The position numbers were made by a program, and so were the translations under genes. Positions 1 through 13,277 of a stretch of DNA of 64,000 bases are shown here, in pieces (positions within the stretch are counted from its first letter, which is position 1; every line of letters begins with the position of its first letter). The notes beneath the pieces were generated by a model, which was not told the origin of the DNA, did no database searches, and was given only the letters and a program-made list of their open reading frames with translations. Source of the DNA: Diphasiastrum complanatum. Lineage: Eukaryota > Streptophyta > Lycopodiopsida > Lycopodiales > Lycopodiaceae. Location: the NCBI GenBank assembly GCA_029204225.1, contig CM055098.1, positions 48,570,088-48,634,087 on the forward strand. Reading direction: 5' to 3'.

Positions 1-302
1 GGTTTCGTACTTATTAGGGATAAAAAAATTTAATTTTATCATTGAGGGAGAGTGTTAGAAATCAATGATAAACTTCATTGTTACTGTTTACGATGCACAT
101 TAATGTTGACAGCTGTTACCAGCTGTCAATAGCCGTAGGCTAGTCTATTAGTCTACCCTTAGGTTTTCTCTCTCTATCAGGGGTTTAGGGTTTGTTTGTA
201 CATTTTACATTCTGTATGAGTTAGTGTGATAGAGTGACAGTACATGTTCTTCTTCCGCCTTCTTGTGGTGAATGCTTGATGTTGCATATCTAATTCTTGA
301 CA
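1..302 (+). mobile_element. 3' end and LTR of a copia-like element entering from the left edge
   Basis: A purine-rich tract (ATTGAGGGAGAG, 41-52) is followed at once by TGTTAGAAATC at 53, the usual arrangement of polypurine tract and LTR start in Ty1/copia elements. A plausible LTR end is TTGACA at about 302, giving an LTR of about 250 bp. The element body would lie left of the window. No primer site follows, so this would be a 3' LTR. The right boundary is uncertain because no second copy of this LTR was seen. Confidence 0.45.
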
Positions 303-320
303 AATCCTATGACTACGGAT

Positions 321-692
321 CCTATGGCTTGTCCCTATCGAAAGCTACAACAATATTTGATTGACATTACTTCACACCCAGCTGATTGGGTGCTAGATTT
401 ATTTCGTGATAGCGGTACTACTGGCATGTGTTGTTCAAAAAGACAAATGTTTTTGTTGTAGAGTTAGATTCTAGATTGAGTAGAATTTGTAAAAATGAGG
501 ATGATATTTCTCTCAGTTTTGATGGATGTGTTGGCGGAGGTGGGAAAGCTTACAAATGACAAAGACTCAGTCATATCCCTGTCGAAGGAACCACTTCCTC
601 TCACTAGTGGAAAAGTTGGTGACACAAGGGATTTTGCAGATGTCCTAGTCCAAGTTTATAATGTTTTGACTATTGAAGTAGTAGTTGACTAA
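321..692 (+). pseudogene. Fossil of an N6-adenine/N4-cytosine DNA methyltransferase domain
   Basis: The frame from 324 reads on to DWVLDLFRDSGTTG (384-425), which matches the SAM-binding motif I (D-x-F-x-G-S-G-T-T-G) of DNA methyltransferases of the N6_N4 class, with one G replaced by D. After a shift of frame, VFVVELDSRLSR (about 452-484) matches the next strand of the fold, which normally ends in the acidic residue that binds the ribose of SAM. A third frame then stays open to 692 (65 codons from 495) but shows no motif I recognise. No DPPY/NPPY catalytic motif is visible. At least two frameshifts make this non-functional. It may be a transferred gene fragment or cargo of a mobile element. 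The fold is supported by motif; the origin is unknown. Confidence 0.5.
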
Positions 693-1354
693 GGCTCCTT
701 TAGAAAAAGAAAAAGATATTGACGATTTTTGGGTTGTCTAATGTACTTTATGTCATTATTATAAAAACTATGATCTTTTCATTTATATTTATCAAATATT
801 TGAGTCATGAGGTTCTCAAAATCAATTAAAGTTATTTAAAATTATTTGTACTAAAAAAATGTTTTTAATTGTTTTCTTACAATGTTATTTTTTTTATACA
901 TGGGTACGTTAAAATTTTATGGTGTTTTTTATATCACAGGAGACGGCTTATTGTCCATTTAATCCATGAGTTATCCAATATAAAAGAGCTTCATATGGAT
1001 TTTATGAAAGAGCTTTTAATCTAGTGTCTAGAATAGGGGGACCCCCACAAAGATTGGCCATAACAACACTTCCATAAAATCAAGGATCTCGAGTCAATTT
1101 AGCAGCACCAAAACAGAAGCAATGCCACAACATGAAGAGGCACTTCAATGACATGAGCCACGGAAATGATCTCATGATCTAGCAATCAATGAGTACTACA
1201 CAGCTTATGTTGCTCAACAACATAGGTGACATTTTCATTATAATCCTTGGGTTGTGGTGAAATCATCAAATTGCAAAATGTCTCCATAAATGCAAATACA
1301 CATTTTTTTGTCGTGAATGTGAATTGATATCTCCTCCGAATCCTTGCTTGATAG
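693..1354. other. AT-rich spacer without recognisable gene
   Basis: Short homopolymer runs and no long conserved frame on either strand. The right end may be the decayed gag region of the copia element that becomes recognisable at about 1370. Confidence 0.5.
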
Positions 1355-4166
1355 ATGTGCTTGATCCTTTGGGCTAGTTCCCACATGACATTGCAAAAGG
1401 ATTTTTTCTCAACTCTTGTACCTTTTGCAGGTTGTAAAAAGTCTATTCTAATAGCAAGTGATCAAGAATGTAGAATAGATGGAGTGGGAACTATTCCCTT
1501 AAGTCTTGGATCCTCTAAAAGAGTAGATCTTGATAATGTACTCTATGTTCCTACACTCACTAAGAATTTGTTAAGTGTAGGACAATTGACGGATGATGGC
1601 TTAGATGTCCATTTTAAGCAAGGTGTTTGCTCCATAATGATGAATAATATTTGCATCATAAAGGGATTCAAGCAAGGAAGGCTTTTTAAGCTAGATGCTA
1701 ATGTTTTTCTTGGAAGTGTGAACATGGCGAAGGAGGAGCTCAATCAAGTGGAGCTTTGGCATAAGAGGTTGGGCCACCCCAACTTCAAATTTATGGAGAT
1801 GCTATGCACCAAGGATCTTGCTCTCGGCCTTCCAAAGACACTCTCAAAGTGTGGAAAAAGTTGTGAAGCTTGTAGCCTCTTTTATCTATCTTTTATTGAT
1901 GATTACTCTAGATACACTTGGATTGAACTTTTGGATTCCAAAAGTAAAGTGTTTGAAGCTTTTGTTAAGTTCAAAACTCTAGTTGAAAATCAACTTGATG
2001 CTAGAATTAAAGTATTGAGGAGTGATAATGGTGGAGAGTATATCTCCACCAAGATGATAGAGTTTTGTGAATCCAATGGCATTAAGAGAGAACTTACATG
2101 TACTTATAGTCCTCAACAAAATGGAATAGCCGAGAGGATGAATAGAAAACTATGTGAGTGTGCTAAGGCTTTAAGGTTAGATGCATCTCTACCTAAGTCC
2201 TTTTGGGGAGAGGCTATTATTTGTGCAACTTATTTGTGTAATAGATTGCCACGTAAACCCATTGGAGGCATAACATCTTATGAGGCTCTATTTTGTAAGA
2301 AGTCGAATCTTAAAGATCTAAGAATTTTCGGATCTACTTGCTATGTTTTTCAAGCATTAGATATAAGAAAAAAGGATGATCCTACTTCTATAAAGGGGAT
2401 CTTTGTTAGTTATGCTGAAAATAGCAAAGGATATAGAGTCTATAATCCAGTCACTAAAAAGATTTTAGTGAGTAGAGATGTTACTTTTGATGAATTTAAC
2501 TACTACAAGTTGAATGAGAAAGCTTCTAATCCATCTTATGTCAAGGATCTTGTAAGATTTGAGGAGGAGCCTACATGTGATCAAGGTCTTGAACATCCAT
2601 CTCAAGATCTGAGGACTCCAAGGAGATCTACAAGAAGGAAGGCCGAGCCCTCGAGGCTCACCTATGTTGGCAAAGGCGAACAAAGGGAAGATCTACATTC
2701 ACTTACCTCTTACACTTTTCTAACTTCTATGTTTCATGAGCCAAGTTGCTTTGAAGAAGCTATGGAGTCACAAAAATGGAGGGATGTCATGCAAAAGGAG
2801 TATGATGCTCTTATGGAGAATCATACATGGAAGCTTGTGGATCTTCCTCATGGAAGAAAGCCACTTAAGTGCAAATATATCTATAGATTGAAGTACAATC
2901 GAGATGGGAGCATCAACAAACACAAGGCAAGGCTAGTGGCAAAGGGGTTCTTGCAGACCAAGGGAGTAGATTTTGATGAAACTTTTGCTCCTGTTGCTAA
3001 GCTAGTTTCTATAAGGTTGATTATTTCTCTTGCAACTACTTGATGTAACTAATGCATTTCTCAATGGATATTTGGAAGAGGAGATCTTCATGAGGCAACA
3101 CGAGGGCTTCGTCAAAGAAGATCAAGAGGAAAAAGTGTGTTTGTTGCTAAGAAGCCTTTATGGGCTTAAGCAAGCACCTAGAGTTTGGTACTCTGGGTTG
3201 AATACTTTCTTGAACTCTATTAAGTTTGTTGTAAGTGCTTATGATCCTTCTTTGTACTTAAGATTCAATGATGGTAAGATCATCATTCTCATTTTGTATG
3301 TTGATGACATTATCCTTAGTGGAAATGATTATGATGGTATACAAGAAGTGAAAGTAGCATTGTTTAGGGAGTTTAAGATGGTGGATCTTGGTAATCTTCA
3401 TTTCATATTAGGAATAGAAGTTTCAAGAGGCAAGGATTTGAGTTTTATTTGTCAATCCAAATATGCTTCTTCTATCTTAGAAAAGTTTGAAATAAAAGAT
3501 TGTAAAGGAGTAGAAACTCCTACGGAGCAAAATGTAAACGTTTCCAATAATGATGATGAAGCATCCTTTGAGGACATCACACTATATAGGAGACTTGTAG
3601 GCTCCTTGATCTATCTTACTATAACTAGGCCTTATCTAAGTTATAGTGTAGGTAAACTAAGCCAATCTATGCAAAATCCATTGGTTTGTGATTGAAAAAA
3701 TGCAAAAAGGGTGTTGAGGTACATCTTGGCTACCAAGAACTTTGGCATTTTATATAATGGATCTAATCTTGCCTTAAGGGCATATTCGGATGTTGATTTT
3801 GCAGGTGATAAGGTGGATAGGAGGTCCACAAGTGCTTTTGTTACCTTCCTTTGCAATGGCATAGTGTCTTGGTTTTCCAAAAAGCAAGATACTATTTCTC
3901 TATCTTCAACCGAATCGGAATACAAGGCACTAACATCCACAACAAAGGAGATCCTATGGTTGAAGAGGCTTTTGGTGGAGTTGCAAGTCATGGAGGCCAA
4001 GGAGCAGCCAATAATATTTTGTGACAACCAATCAAGCCAAGCATTAGCAACCAATCCCACATTCCATGCAAAGAGCAAGCACATAGAGATTGCTCACCAT
4101 TTTGTGAGGGAAAAGGTTCAAGCAAAGGAGATCAAGCTACATCATGGGTTTCATTTATCAAGTTAA
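1355..4166 (+). pseudogene. Ty1/copia pol polyprotein, degraded (protease edge, integrase, reverse transcriptase, RNase H)
   Basis: Three pieces (1355-3043, 3030-3695, 3711-4166) together keep the copia order of domains. Only the tail of the protease site survives (ASSHMT); the catalytic D-S/T-G before it has become ILW. A GAG_pre-integrase block (LWHKRLGHPN) follows, then the integrase core with FIDDYSR, LRSDNGGEY and QNGIAERMN supplying D, D and E. About 50 residues between CEAC and the core are missing. Reverse transcriptase begins with KARLVAKGFLQTKGVDF, is broken by a small deletion and frameshift near 3040, resumes at DVTNAFLNG and carries YVDD. A TGA at 3693-3695 probably replaces the Trp of the usual HWEAAKR-type segment. 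RNase H (SDVDFAGDKVDRRSTSA, SSTESEYKAL, FCDNQSS) follows. Gag is absent, so the copy is defective. Confidence 0.95.
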
Positions 4167-4226
4167 GATCAGCCTTAGGAGTTGTAGATAGATGTACTAT
4201 AGTTGTATCATGTAAAAATTGAGGAG

Positions 4227-4791
4227 TGCTAGAATTAAGCAATTTAATTAGCTTTCATTTGAGTCTAATATGACATCTTCTAAATTATAGGAGTTAGGTC
4301 CTAGATTGTAGGAATCTAGAAGGTCAACACAAACCACCAATGGATGATGTGGCCCACTTGATAGATCTTATCCAAAGTGGATATGGATGAGTACAATGAG
4401 CTGTCCCACACGTGCTGGATGCAGCTTAGAGAGAGATTATGATGATTTTGTACTTGATCCATGATGGATCCATTATTGAGCTAATGATGAGAAACATTGG
4501 TTTGTGAAACAATCTTGATGTTTACACTCTCTTAAGCACTTTCATTGTGGATGAATGCTAAGTAAATGTTTAGTAAACTATTTCTCTGTTATCAGTCGTA
4601 CAGTAGCTGTACTTCACACGTGTGAAGTCGTGGGTCATCATTTTTTATTGTTCTTGCTTGGAAACACAAAGATTGTCAAGTAGAAGCTAGATTTGGAAGC
4701 TAGTCTTGATATAGATCACGATTCCAAGCTACCAATCACTCTTTGTGATCATTTGTAGATTAAATTCAATCCTTCACTCTGAAATTTGACA
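4227..4791 (+). repeat. Candidate 3' LTR of the preceding copia element
   Basis: About 60 bp after the RNase H frame, an A/G-rich tract (AAAAATTGAGGAG) precedes TGCTAGAATTAAG at 4227. A possible end is AAATTTGACA at 4791 (TG...CA, about 565 bp). No second copy lies in the window to confirm the edges, because the 5' LTR of this element is missing. Confidence 0.4.
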
Positions 4792-5568
4792 AATCTTTCA
4801 CTTGGTTTCAACAAAGATGAACTCATTGAAGACATTTAAAGTGAAGAAAACTCAAAAAATGATGAACAATAAATGTTGCTACACACTCTCAATAGGATCC
4901 AATAATGAAGTGCTATCTCCTCCTATGAAAGATCTTGCAACTACTTGTGAATTGATTCTCACTAGCTACTCAAATCTCTCTAAAACAAGATCTATTTCAC
5001 ATCAAATGATGGACAATAGAAAAAGTTAGGATCATTTACTCTTAGCACATGTGAAATACACTAAGTAACCAAATTTGACTCAAACTCAATGATATTGCAT
5101 GAAACAAGTTGGCTATGATCTCAAAACAATGTCTAGATCACTTATAGATGAGATTGGTAACCATACAACTGTGAACAGAGATCAAACAAGCAATCTCTTG
5201 ACCAAACCAAATGTGTCCACCCAGGTCTAGGTGCCCTACCTAACCCTCTTCAAAAGCTTATAACTTTTGATTGGCTCAACCAAATGGAATGAAACTGATT
5301 GCATCAAAAACTAGACAAAAACAGCTTCAGAACAAGCTATCAAGCAAGATAAAAGGATCAAGCATGAGAGAGAACTCTCAATCTGAACACACGTGTTTGA
5401 GCACCTGATTCCGTTCAGTACCAGGTCACACCCAATCAATGCCCTATTGATCTCTTTTGATCCAAAATTAGACAAGATAGCTAGGAAAATGGGTCTTGAC
5501 AATTTCTAGCTCAAGATTGATGAAAAGCTTTCACTTAAATGGATCAAAATGCATGGTAACCTTAGGTA
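4792..5568 (-). mobile_element. Non-coding leader of a minus-strand LTR element
   Basis: On the minus strand this stretch lies directly downstream of the primer-binding site at 5569-5581. It has no long frame and no gag or pol motif, so it is either an untranslated leader truncated at the junction with the neighbouring copia LTR or the body of a small non-autonomous element. Confidence 0.45.
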
Positions 5569-5581
5569 GGCTCTGATACCA
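5569..5581 (-). promoter_or_regulatory. tRNA-iMet primer-binding site of a minus-strand LTR element
   Basis: The plus strand reads GGCTCTGATACCA, the complement of TGGTATCAGAGCC, which is the usual initiator-Met tRNA priming site of plant copia elements. It directly abuts TGTCAAATT, the LTR end on this strand. Confidence 0.8.
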
Positions 5582-6236
5582 TGTCAAATTAACACGTGTG
5601 GACTGACCACATGTACTTGTGATCTCCTAAGGTGTGTAGATGCACCAAGATCAAGACTAGATTGAGATTCAAGATCTACCTTTGATTCTATGGCAAAAAC
5701 ACACTACTACATGCATTCAATCACTTCCAACTCTCACTCACACATGTGGGAAGTATCCAAAAATTATTCTAAGTAAAAACAAGCTGCTCTCCTCGGGTAG
5801 AGAGAGAAAAAATCATCATGAGCTCTCAGGTAGAGAGAGAAAGCTAGAAAATCCTAACACTCAAAATCCACTCAATCTCTAAATCAATTAGATCCAAATG
5901 AGAAGTACAATTATACTAGTAGATCCACGAGCTACCACAATGCTTAACTATAATTGGACCACACTTTTGCCACCTCTTAATCCTATTGCACCATTTATCC
6001 ATTCACCTCTAAATTCTATTGGACCATTTTCAAGCAAATCTCAAATTCTATTGGACCTCTCAAGGTTCCACCTCTAAATCCTATTGTACCACTTAAATTT
6101 CATCAAACAAAAGTATTACACTTGTCTACACTCTAATTGGCACGAGTTTAGCCTCTTACTCTATTTTGGCTAAATAGTGGCATTACAAGTGGAAATGGAT
6201 AATTTGCCATTTATGCCAAATTTGGTCCTATCAACA
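5582..6236 (-). repeat. 5' LTR of a minus-strand LTR element
   Basis: Read on the minus strand it starts TGTTGATAGGACC at 6236 and ends AATTTGACA at 5582, followed directly by the primer site. The length is 655 bp with TG...CA termini. Between about 5960 and 6115 it holds about four degenerate copies of a motif resembling CCTCTAAATCCTATTGGACC. Its left neighbour is its own leader; on its right it interrupts an hAT transposase gene. Confidence 0.65.
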
Positions 6237-6315
6237 TCCTACACCTAGATGCTTGATATAAAAAACATAAGACCCCTATATCTAACATAGATAATCTTTT
6301 TTCAATTCTTCACAG

Positions 6316-8360
6316 CTGCTCCATCATGGTTGATGGGTGGACTGATCGTCGTAGACGTCCACTCATCAACCTCATTGTTTCCAGCTGCTACGGTTCCTTG
6401 TTCCTCCGCAGCATCGATGCCTCTGAGGCAGGGAGAGTGCACACGGCCGAGTACATCTAGGCATCATCCGCACGGCGGTAGAAAAGGTTGGGCCACAGCG
6501 CATTGTCCAGGTAAATTTTTTTTCATTAGTTGCTTGATACAAATGTTTCAATAGTTTTCGATTGATTGCAATGTGTTTTCAAGTTGTGCATTAATTGTAT
6601 CAACTAATCGCGATAGGTTGTGACGGACAATGCGTCCAACTGTTGCAGTATGGGGGAGCTTCTTATGACAGAGTACCCCTCCATTGTGTGGACTCCATGT
6701 GCCGCACACTCACTGGACCTCCTCTTGCATTCCATCGGGTGCATGCCTTGGGTCAGTGAGATTCTCACGAGGGCACTTGCGGTTGTGGACTTCGTCACAT
6801 GCAAGCGCCGCACCACCGCCCTTTTTCGCACATTCAGCAGGTAAGATGCTACTTTATTTTTTGGCTCGTTCAAGATGCTTCTTATTTTTTCGCTCGTTCC
6901 GTGTGTGCCTCTCATTCTGTTTGTCAATGCAGGCTCGACTTGAAGAAGCCCACTCGCACCTGCTTCACCTTTCAGTTCATCATGCTTGAGAGACTACACA
7001 AGCTCAAGGGTGATTTGCGGCGCATGGCTACTTCTGCAGAGTTCACAGCCATGGACCTGTCCACGACCCCATAAGGCTTGGCCTTCCATGAGATCCTCTT
7101 CATGGAGCCTTTCTGGGTTGATGTGCAGCAGCTCATGGACGTCATGCACCCCATCTACTATGTTCTGAGACTCGTTGATCACGAGGGGTGCACGATGGGC
7201 TTCCTATACGAGTTCATGGACCGCATAGGCGGGTCCCTCACGCAATCGTGTAATTGTTGCCTCCACATGGTATGGTCCACAGGTTGCAGCCTTTTAGGCA
7301 GTTGTGGCGGCAATGATGGGATAAGTTTCACCGGCCCATTCACAATGTGGCCCACATATCGCATCCGTTGTTTCAGAGTCAGAGGTAGTACGACGATGCA
7401 GAGCTGCGTGCGAACTGGTTCTCATACATCTGCCTCCTCAGCAGCAACACTGGTATCCACAACAGGCTTGAGGAGCAGAGGCTGAGTTACAGGTAAACTC
7501 TTGCTCTATCATTTGCTTTCGTTCGCTCAATTTTCCTGCGCAGGCTCAATTGTAGTCACGCGTAGCGCTGCTTAATTTCAGGCACTGTCTGGGGCTGTTT
7601 AGTGAGGACCTTGCACGTGTTCGAGAGAATAGGCTTATGCTTGTATCATGCTGGGATAGCTACGGCGTTGGACGGTCAGTCCTTTTACAGGTGTGTTATC
7701 TAATCTCATTCATCCAACCAATCTTTGCATTGTCTCTATAGGGTCGGGACTCACGAACATGGTTGCCAATAAATGCAGGATTGGTCTACTTGCGTGTGCG
7801 AGCGAAACTGGTCAGCGTCAAGCCTTGTTCACACGAACAGGCGGAACCGCCTCACGACTGAGCGATGCAATGACTTGGTGTACTGTAACACCAACATCAG
7901 GGTGGTTCGACGCATCGCGGACAGCATGAGAGCAGGAGGCGTACGCTCCCTACTATTGCAAATATATGTCTATGCTCTATCGTTTACTCTCTTATTAGTT
8001 TAAGACAATCAGTTTAATGCCCTCACGATTGCTTCGGCTATTCTCACGAATGATTGACCTGTGTAGGTCAATCCCGATGATTGCCTTGTTCCAGCGGCTG
8101 AGCCAGAGGTTGATCCAGAAGAGGCCACTCGGCGTGCTCTGCGGGGTGATCCTGAGGATGATTCTGACACCGAAAAGCCTACCCCCCTCCCTGTTGACAT
8201 TCCATTGCCCTCCTCCTATGATGAGCCCACATATGATTTCGACGAGACGGTCAACATTGCAAGGGATGGTCCACGTGCCCCACCCAGTACTCCCGCTACA
8301 CGCCCCCTTTCAGATGATGATTGGTCAAAGTTTGCGAGGGAGACAGAGGCTGCCACCTAG
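6316..8360 (+). pseudogene. hAT-family transposase (DUF659 plus hAT dimerisation domain), intron-containing, broken
   Basis: Exon-like blocks with GT-AG edges (6316-6510, 6617-6840, 6933 onward, about 7582-7690, 7779-7940, 8067-8360) encode a DUF659 RNase H-like transposase. MVDGWTD and VVTDNASN supply the two Asp residues, PCAAHSLDLLL holds the C-x2-H typical of hATs, and CERNWSASSLVHTNRRNRL matches the hAT C-terminal dimerisation region with the third acidic residue. The last block is a very acidic, Pro-rich tail ending at the TAG at 8358. Damage includes a one-base shift near 6459, an in-frame TAA at about 7072 and drifting frame between 7260 and 7400. The N-terminal zinc finger is missing, presumably cut off by the LTR that ends at 6236. 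GC content is higher than the surroundings. The copy is not functional, but the full catalytic triad is still legible. Confidence 0.85.
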
Positions 8361-8887
<527 letters not shown>

Positions 8888-8990
8888 ACCAGCACATCTT
8901 CATGTCTCTCATAATATCTGCATCATGTTCAACCATTGAACATAACACGCTAAACCCGACACCCTAACAAATGGCACAGTTAACATAACA

Positions 8991-9010
8991 CCCTAAACCC
9001 TAAACCCTAA
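8991..9010. repeat. Short interstitial telomere-like repeat
   Basis: Almost three units of CCCTAAA, the Arabidopsis-type plant telomere repeat, with looser copies (CACCCTAAC, CGCTAAACCCGACACCC) in the 50 bp before. It may be chance or a repair-inserted telomere fragment. Confidence 0.6.
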
Positions 9011-9191
9011 CAAATCATCATAAACCCACAACCCCACAGCCATAACCAAAAAACAAGCCACAACCATAATCATCATAACCACAGCCATAAACATCATTGT
9101 GTCGTAGGCATTGCACCACACGTATGTGCACATTCAGCATCAAAGCAGCACTTGTGTAGCATACACTTAAACTTGTGTAGAATGCATTAAT

Positions 9192-9905
9192 GGTCCAAGA
9201 ACACAATCCACAGGTTCGTGATCCCGATACGAACCCAAGGGATCGAGTCTGGCTCGATTCGGGTATCGTTTGGTCAAAATGGCCCTTCAATGGGAGAGAA
9301 ACGCAATTGACTAAATGGACTAGTTTTGTAGCTTTCCGTCCGACGGCCTCGTTTCTTCAAACGGGATCCGTCTCAGGTGCCCTCTGTTTCGGCCAATGGA
9401 CAACCTCGATAGGAACCTGTCGGAACAGACAGGACGAGGAAACGACCGACGCGGTCAACCTGGAACGTCCTCCCGTCCGAAGTTCGGCGTTGAACAGGGC
9501 TTCAGGGACACTTTGTGAGGGACGGGAATTGAAAACATTTGGAATCGACAAAAATGGCCCAGGAATACAATCCACAGATTCGTGATCCCGATACGAACTC
9601 AAGGGACCGAGCCTGGCTCAAATCGGGTATCGTTCGGTCAAAATGGCCCTTCGACGGGATAGAAACGCAATTAGGTCAAGCGAAATGGACTAGTTTTGCA
9701 ACTTTCCGTCCGACGGCCCCGTTTCTCCAAACGGGATCCGTTTCACGTGCCATCTGTTTCGGCTAGTGGACAACCACGATAGGAACCTGTGGGAACAGAC
9801 AGGAGGAAGAACGGACGGACGGACGGCCCAAAACGTCCGTTCGAAGTTCGACGTTAAACAGGGCTTCAGGGACACTTTGTTCGGTCGGGACCTGGAAACT
9901 AGGAG
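9192..9905. repeat. Tandem duplication with a 364-bp period
   Basis: Two diverged copies (9192-9540 and 9556-9905). Landmarks keep the same offset: ATCCCGATAC at 9221 and 9585, and ACAGGGCTTCAGGGACAC at 9494 and 9858. Both contain TCAAAATGGCCCTTC, TTCCGTCCGACGGCC and AAACGGGATCCGT. GC content is higher than the flanks. No conserved frame runs through both copies, so this is probably a repeat-element fragment rather than a gene. Confidence 0.85.
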
Positions 9906-9982
9906 ATGTTTCAGAGTCCCCGTGTTGGTATGCAAAATTTTGACAACATATTGCAACGTGTTGAAGTTGTGCCATAATTAAA

Positions 9983-10292
9983 TTAGTAAGCTGTTGAAGT
10001 TCATCCGGGGACAAACCGATCTTATCAACCGAGACATAGTAGTGTGTAGGTCTTGTGGTTCCCTGTAGTGAATGACACAATTTTGCATAAGTAATTAGTA
10101 AGCTGTTGAAGTTCATCCGAGGAGAAACCGATCTCATCAACCGAGACATAGTAGTGTGTAGGTCTTATGGTTTCCTGTAGTGATTGACACAATTTTGCAT
10201 AAGTACTTAGTAAGCTGTTGAAGTTCATCCGGAGAGAAACCGATCTCATCATATAAGACATAGTAGTGTGTAGGTCTTGTGGTTCCCTGTCT
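9983..10292. repeat. Tandem repeat, three copies of a 112-bp unit
   Basis: TTAGTAAGCTGTTGAAGTTCA begins at 9983, 10095 and 10207, each followed by CCG...AAACCGATC and GACATAGTAGTGTGTAGGTC. The minus strand can encode a segment like DEIGFSPDELQQLT in each copy, but 112 is not a multiple of three, so the frame changes from copy to copy. The third copy runs directly into the 54-bp repeat. Confidence 0.9.
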
Positions 10293-10293
10293 T

Positions 10294-10401
10294 GAGAGCT
10301 TGTCACTCTTCTGGTGAGCATTGATTTCCCCCAGAGACTGTAAACCTGAGAGCTTGTCACTCTTCTGATGAGCGTTCACCTCTCCCAAATCCTCTGGTGA
10401 G
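10294..10401. repeat. Tandem repeat, two copies of a 54-bp unit
   Basis: GAGAGCTTGTCACTCTTCTG begins at 10294 and 10348. On the minus strand the unit is an exact 18-codon repeat containing NAHQKSDKLS, so here the frame is kept. A third partial copy (CTCTGGTGAGCATTAACTTC) follows. This might be a relic of a repeat-bearing coding exon. Confidence 0.8.
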
Positions 10402-10800
10402 CATTAACTTCTTTGAGACAATCACTGATGCACTCTAAATCAGTAATCTATTTGCCATGCAAACCAGCATCTTCACTCCAAACCTCTTTCAGATCTTCCT
10501 TTACCGTGTTTTTTGAGCTTAGTTCCCAATGAAGGTTCGTAATAATTTATGAACTGCTCATTAGTCATCGTTGTTTGGTAATATCTCAGTTATGGAAGGC
10601 ATGGGCAGTGGTTAGGTGTGTTGCAAAAAAGTTTAGGCACCTTTTTCCTTTTTTTTAACAAGAGGGAGCAGGTGGGTGCCAGACACCCTCTGATAATTGA
10701 TTCCGGGAGGAGGTAGGGGGAGGAAAATTGTTTTTATTTCATTTTGGGGATGTGATAGTGAGGGGAGGGGGCTTTTTTTTTTTTTTTGAAAAAAAAAATT
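10402..10800. other. Spacer, no gene seen
   Basis: Low-complexity T and A runs near 10645 and 10775-10800, and no frame with recognisable homology. Confidence 0.5.
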
Positions 10801-12086
<1,286 letters not shown>

Positions 12087-13223
12087 CTAGAGTAAGCCTG
12101 GGTTTCCAAATGGGTTATTTTGGTAATGTTCCTGGGCAGAAGCACCGGGCAAATTAGGATATGTTGAGCCATAAGGAGTAGCGAAAGGATTGTTAGCTGG
12201 TTGTACTCCATTCATTTGCTGTTGCATCATCATGGCATGTTGTTGCTGGGCCATCGCGGCCATCTGCACATTTGGCGGCGGAGCATATTTGCTGGAAGCC
12301 AAAAATGGGTCATGGCGAGTTGGACCAAAAGCAAGTCCAGCTTCAAATGGGTTATGACCTGCGTGATTTTGAGGATAGCTTCCTGCCTGAGACCCATAAG
12401 CTGTACGCCTTGATAAAGCATCATCATAGAGACTCTCCAGAAGTAGATTATCGAAGCCACCGGCCTGTGAATATCAAATAATATAGCAGTGAAATGCTTG
12501 CACTAAAAGAAAGGAAATACTGACAGCTGGTAAATGCTTGTTTTGCCAGGTTTTACTTTATCAAACAACTATAGAAAATAAAAAATTCCTTAGAGTTTTT
12601 CATGGTATACCAGAAAATCAACAAATGTGCAACAATACCACCAACATTGTATGTCTATATGTTGAACTTCCTCTGAAGAATATATTAATAGCCACATGGA
12701 TGAGAAGGAAAACGTCGTAAACTAACAGTGAGGAACAGACTGCAGAGTTTGAACAACATGAAGGTCTACCCTAAACAGACAGCTTTCCAAGCTTCTATAG
12801 AACTTCTCTCAAAATGTCAATCCACTACTCAAAAGGTTGCATCTATGAATCCTCAGTGCTACTTTCATGATTTTTGTCAACGTAAATTAGCATGGCATTT
12901 ACTTAAGGCACCAACAAACTGAATCATTTCTTTCTAACTCTTATTCATATAATCTTTAAACTCGAGGTTACGACAAGAGCAACTCAATTATCCCACAGCT
13001 CTTCAAATATTTTACAACTGCTACCCACTAGTAATATTATTCAAAATGCCTAAGTGATTGTTCTGTTTCCTTTTGCCCACTCAGGAGAAAGTCACAATAA
13101 CATTTGCTCTCCATATTAGCTGTAGGAAAGTCGGAATGCTAGATGTGATAAAATAGAACATGAGTTCACACTGAGTCTAGCTATGTAGGTAAGTACAGTC
13201 ATGACCAAAATCTCACTGAACAC

Positions 13224-13277
<54 letters not shown>

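Noticed and set aside
8991-9010. A true telomere or chromosome end
   Set aside because: Only about three CCCTAAA units surrounded by ordinary sequence on both sides.
9983-10292. Possible CRISPR-like array
   Set aside because: The 112-bp units are contiguous with no unique spacers, and the context is a plant nuclear genome; it is a tandem repeat.
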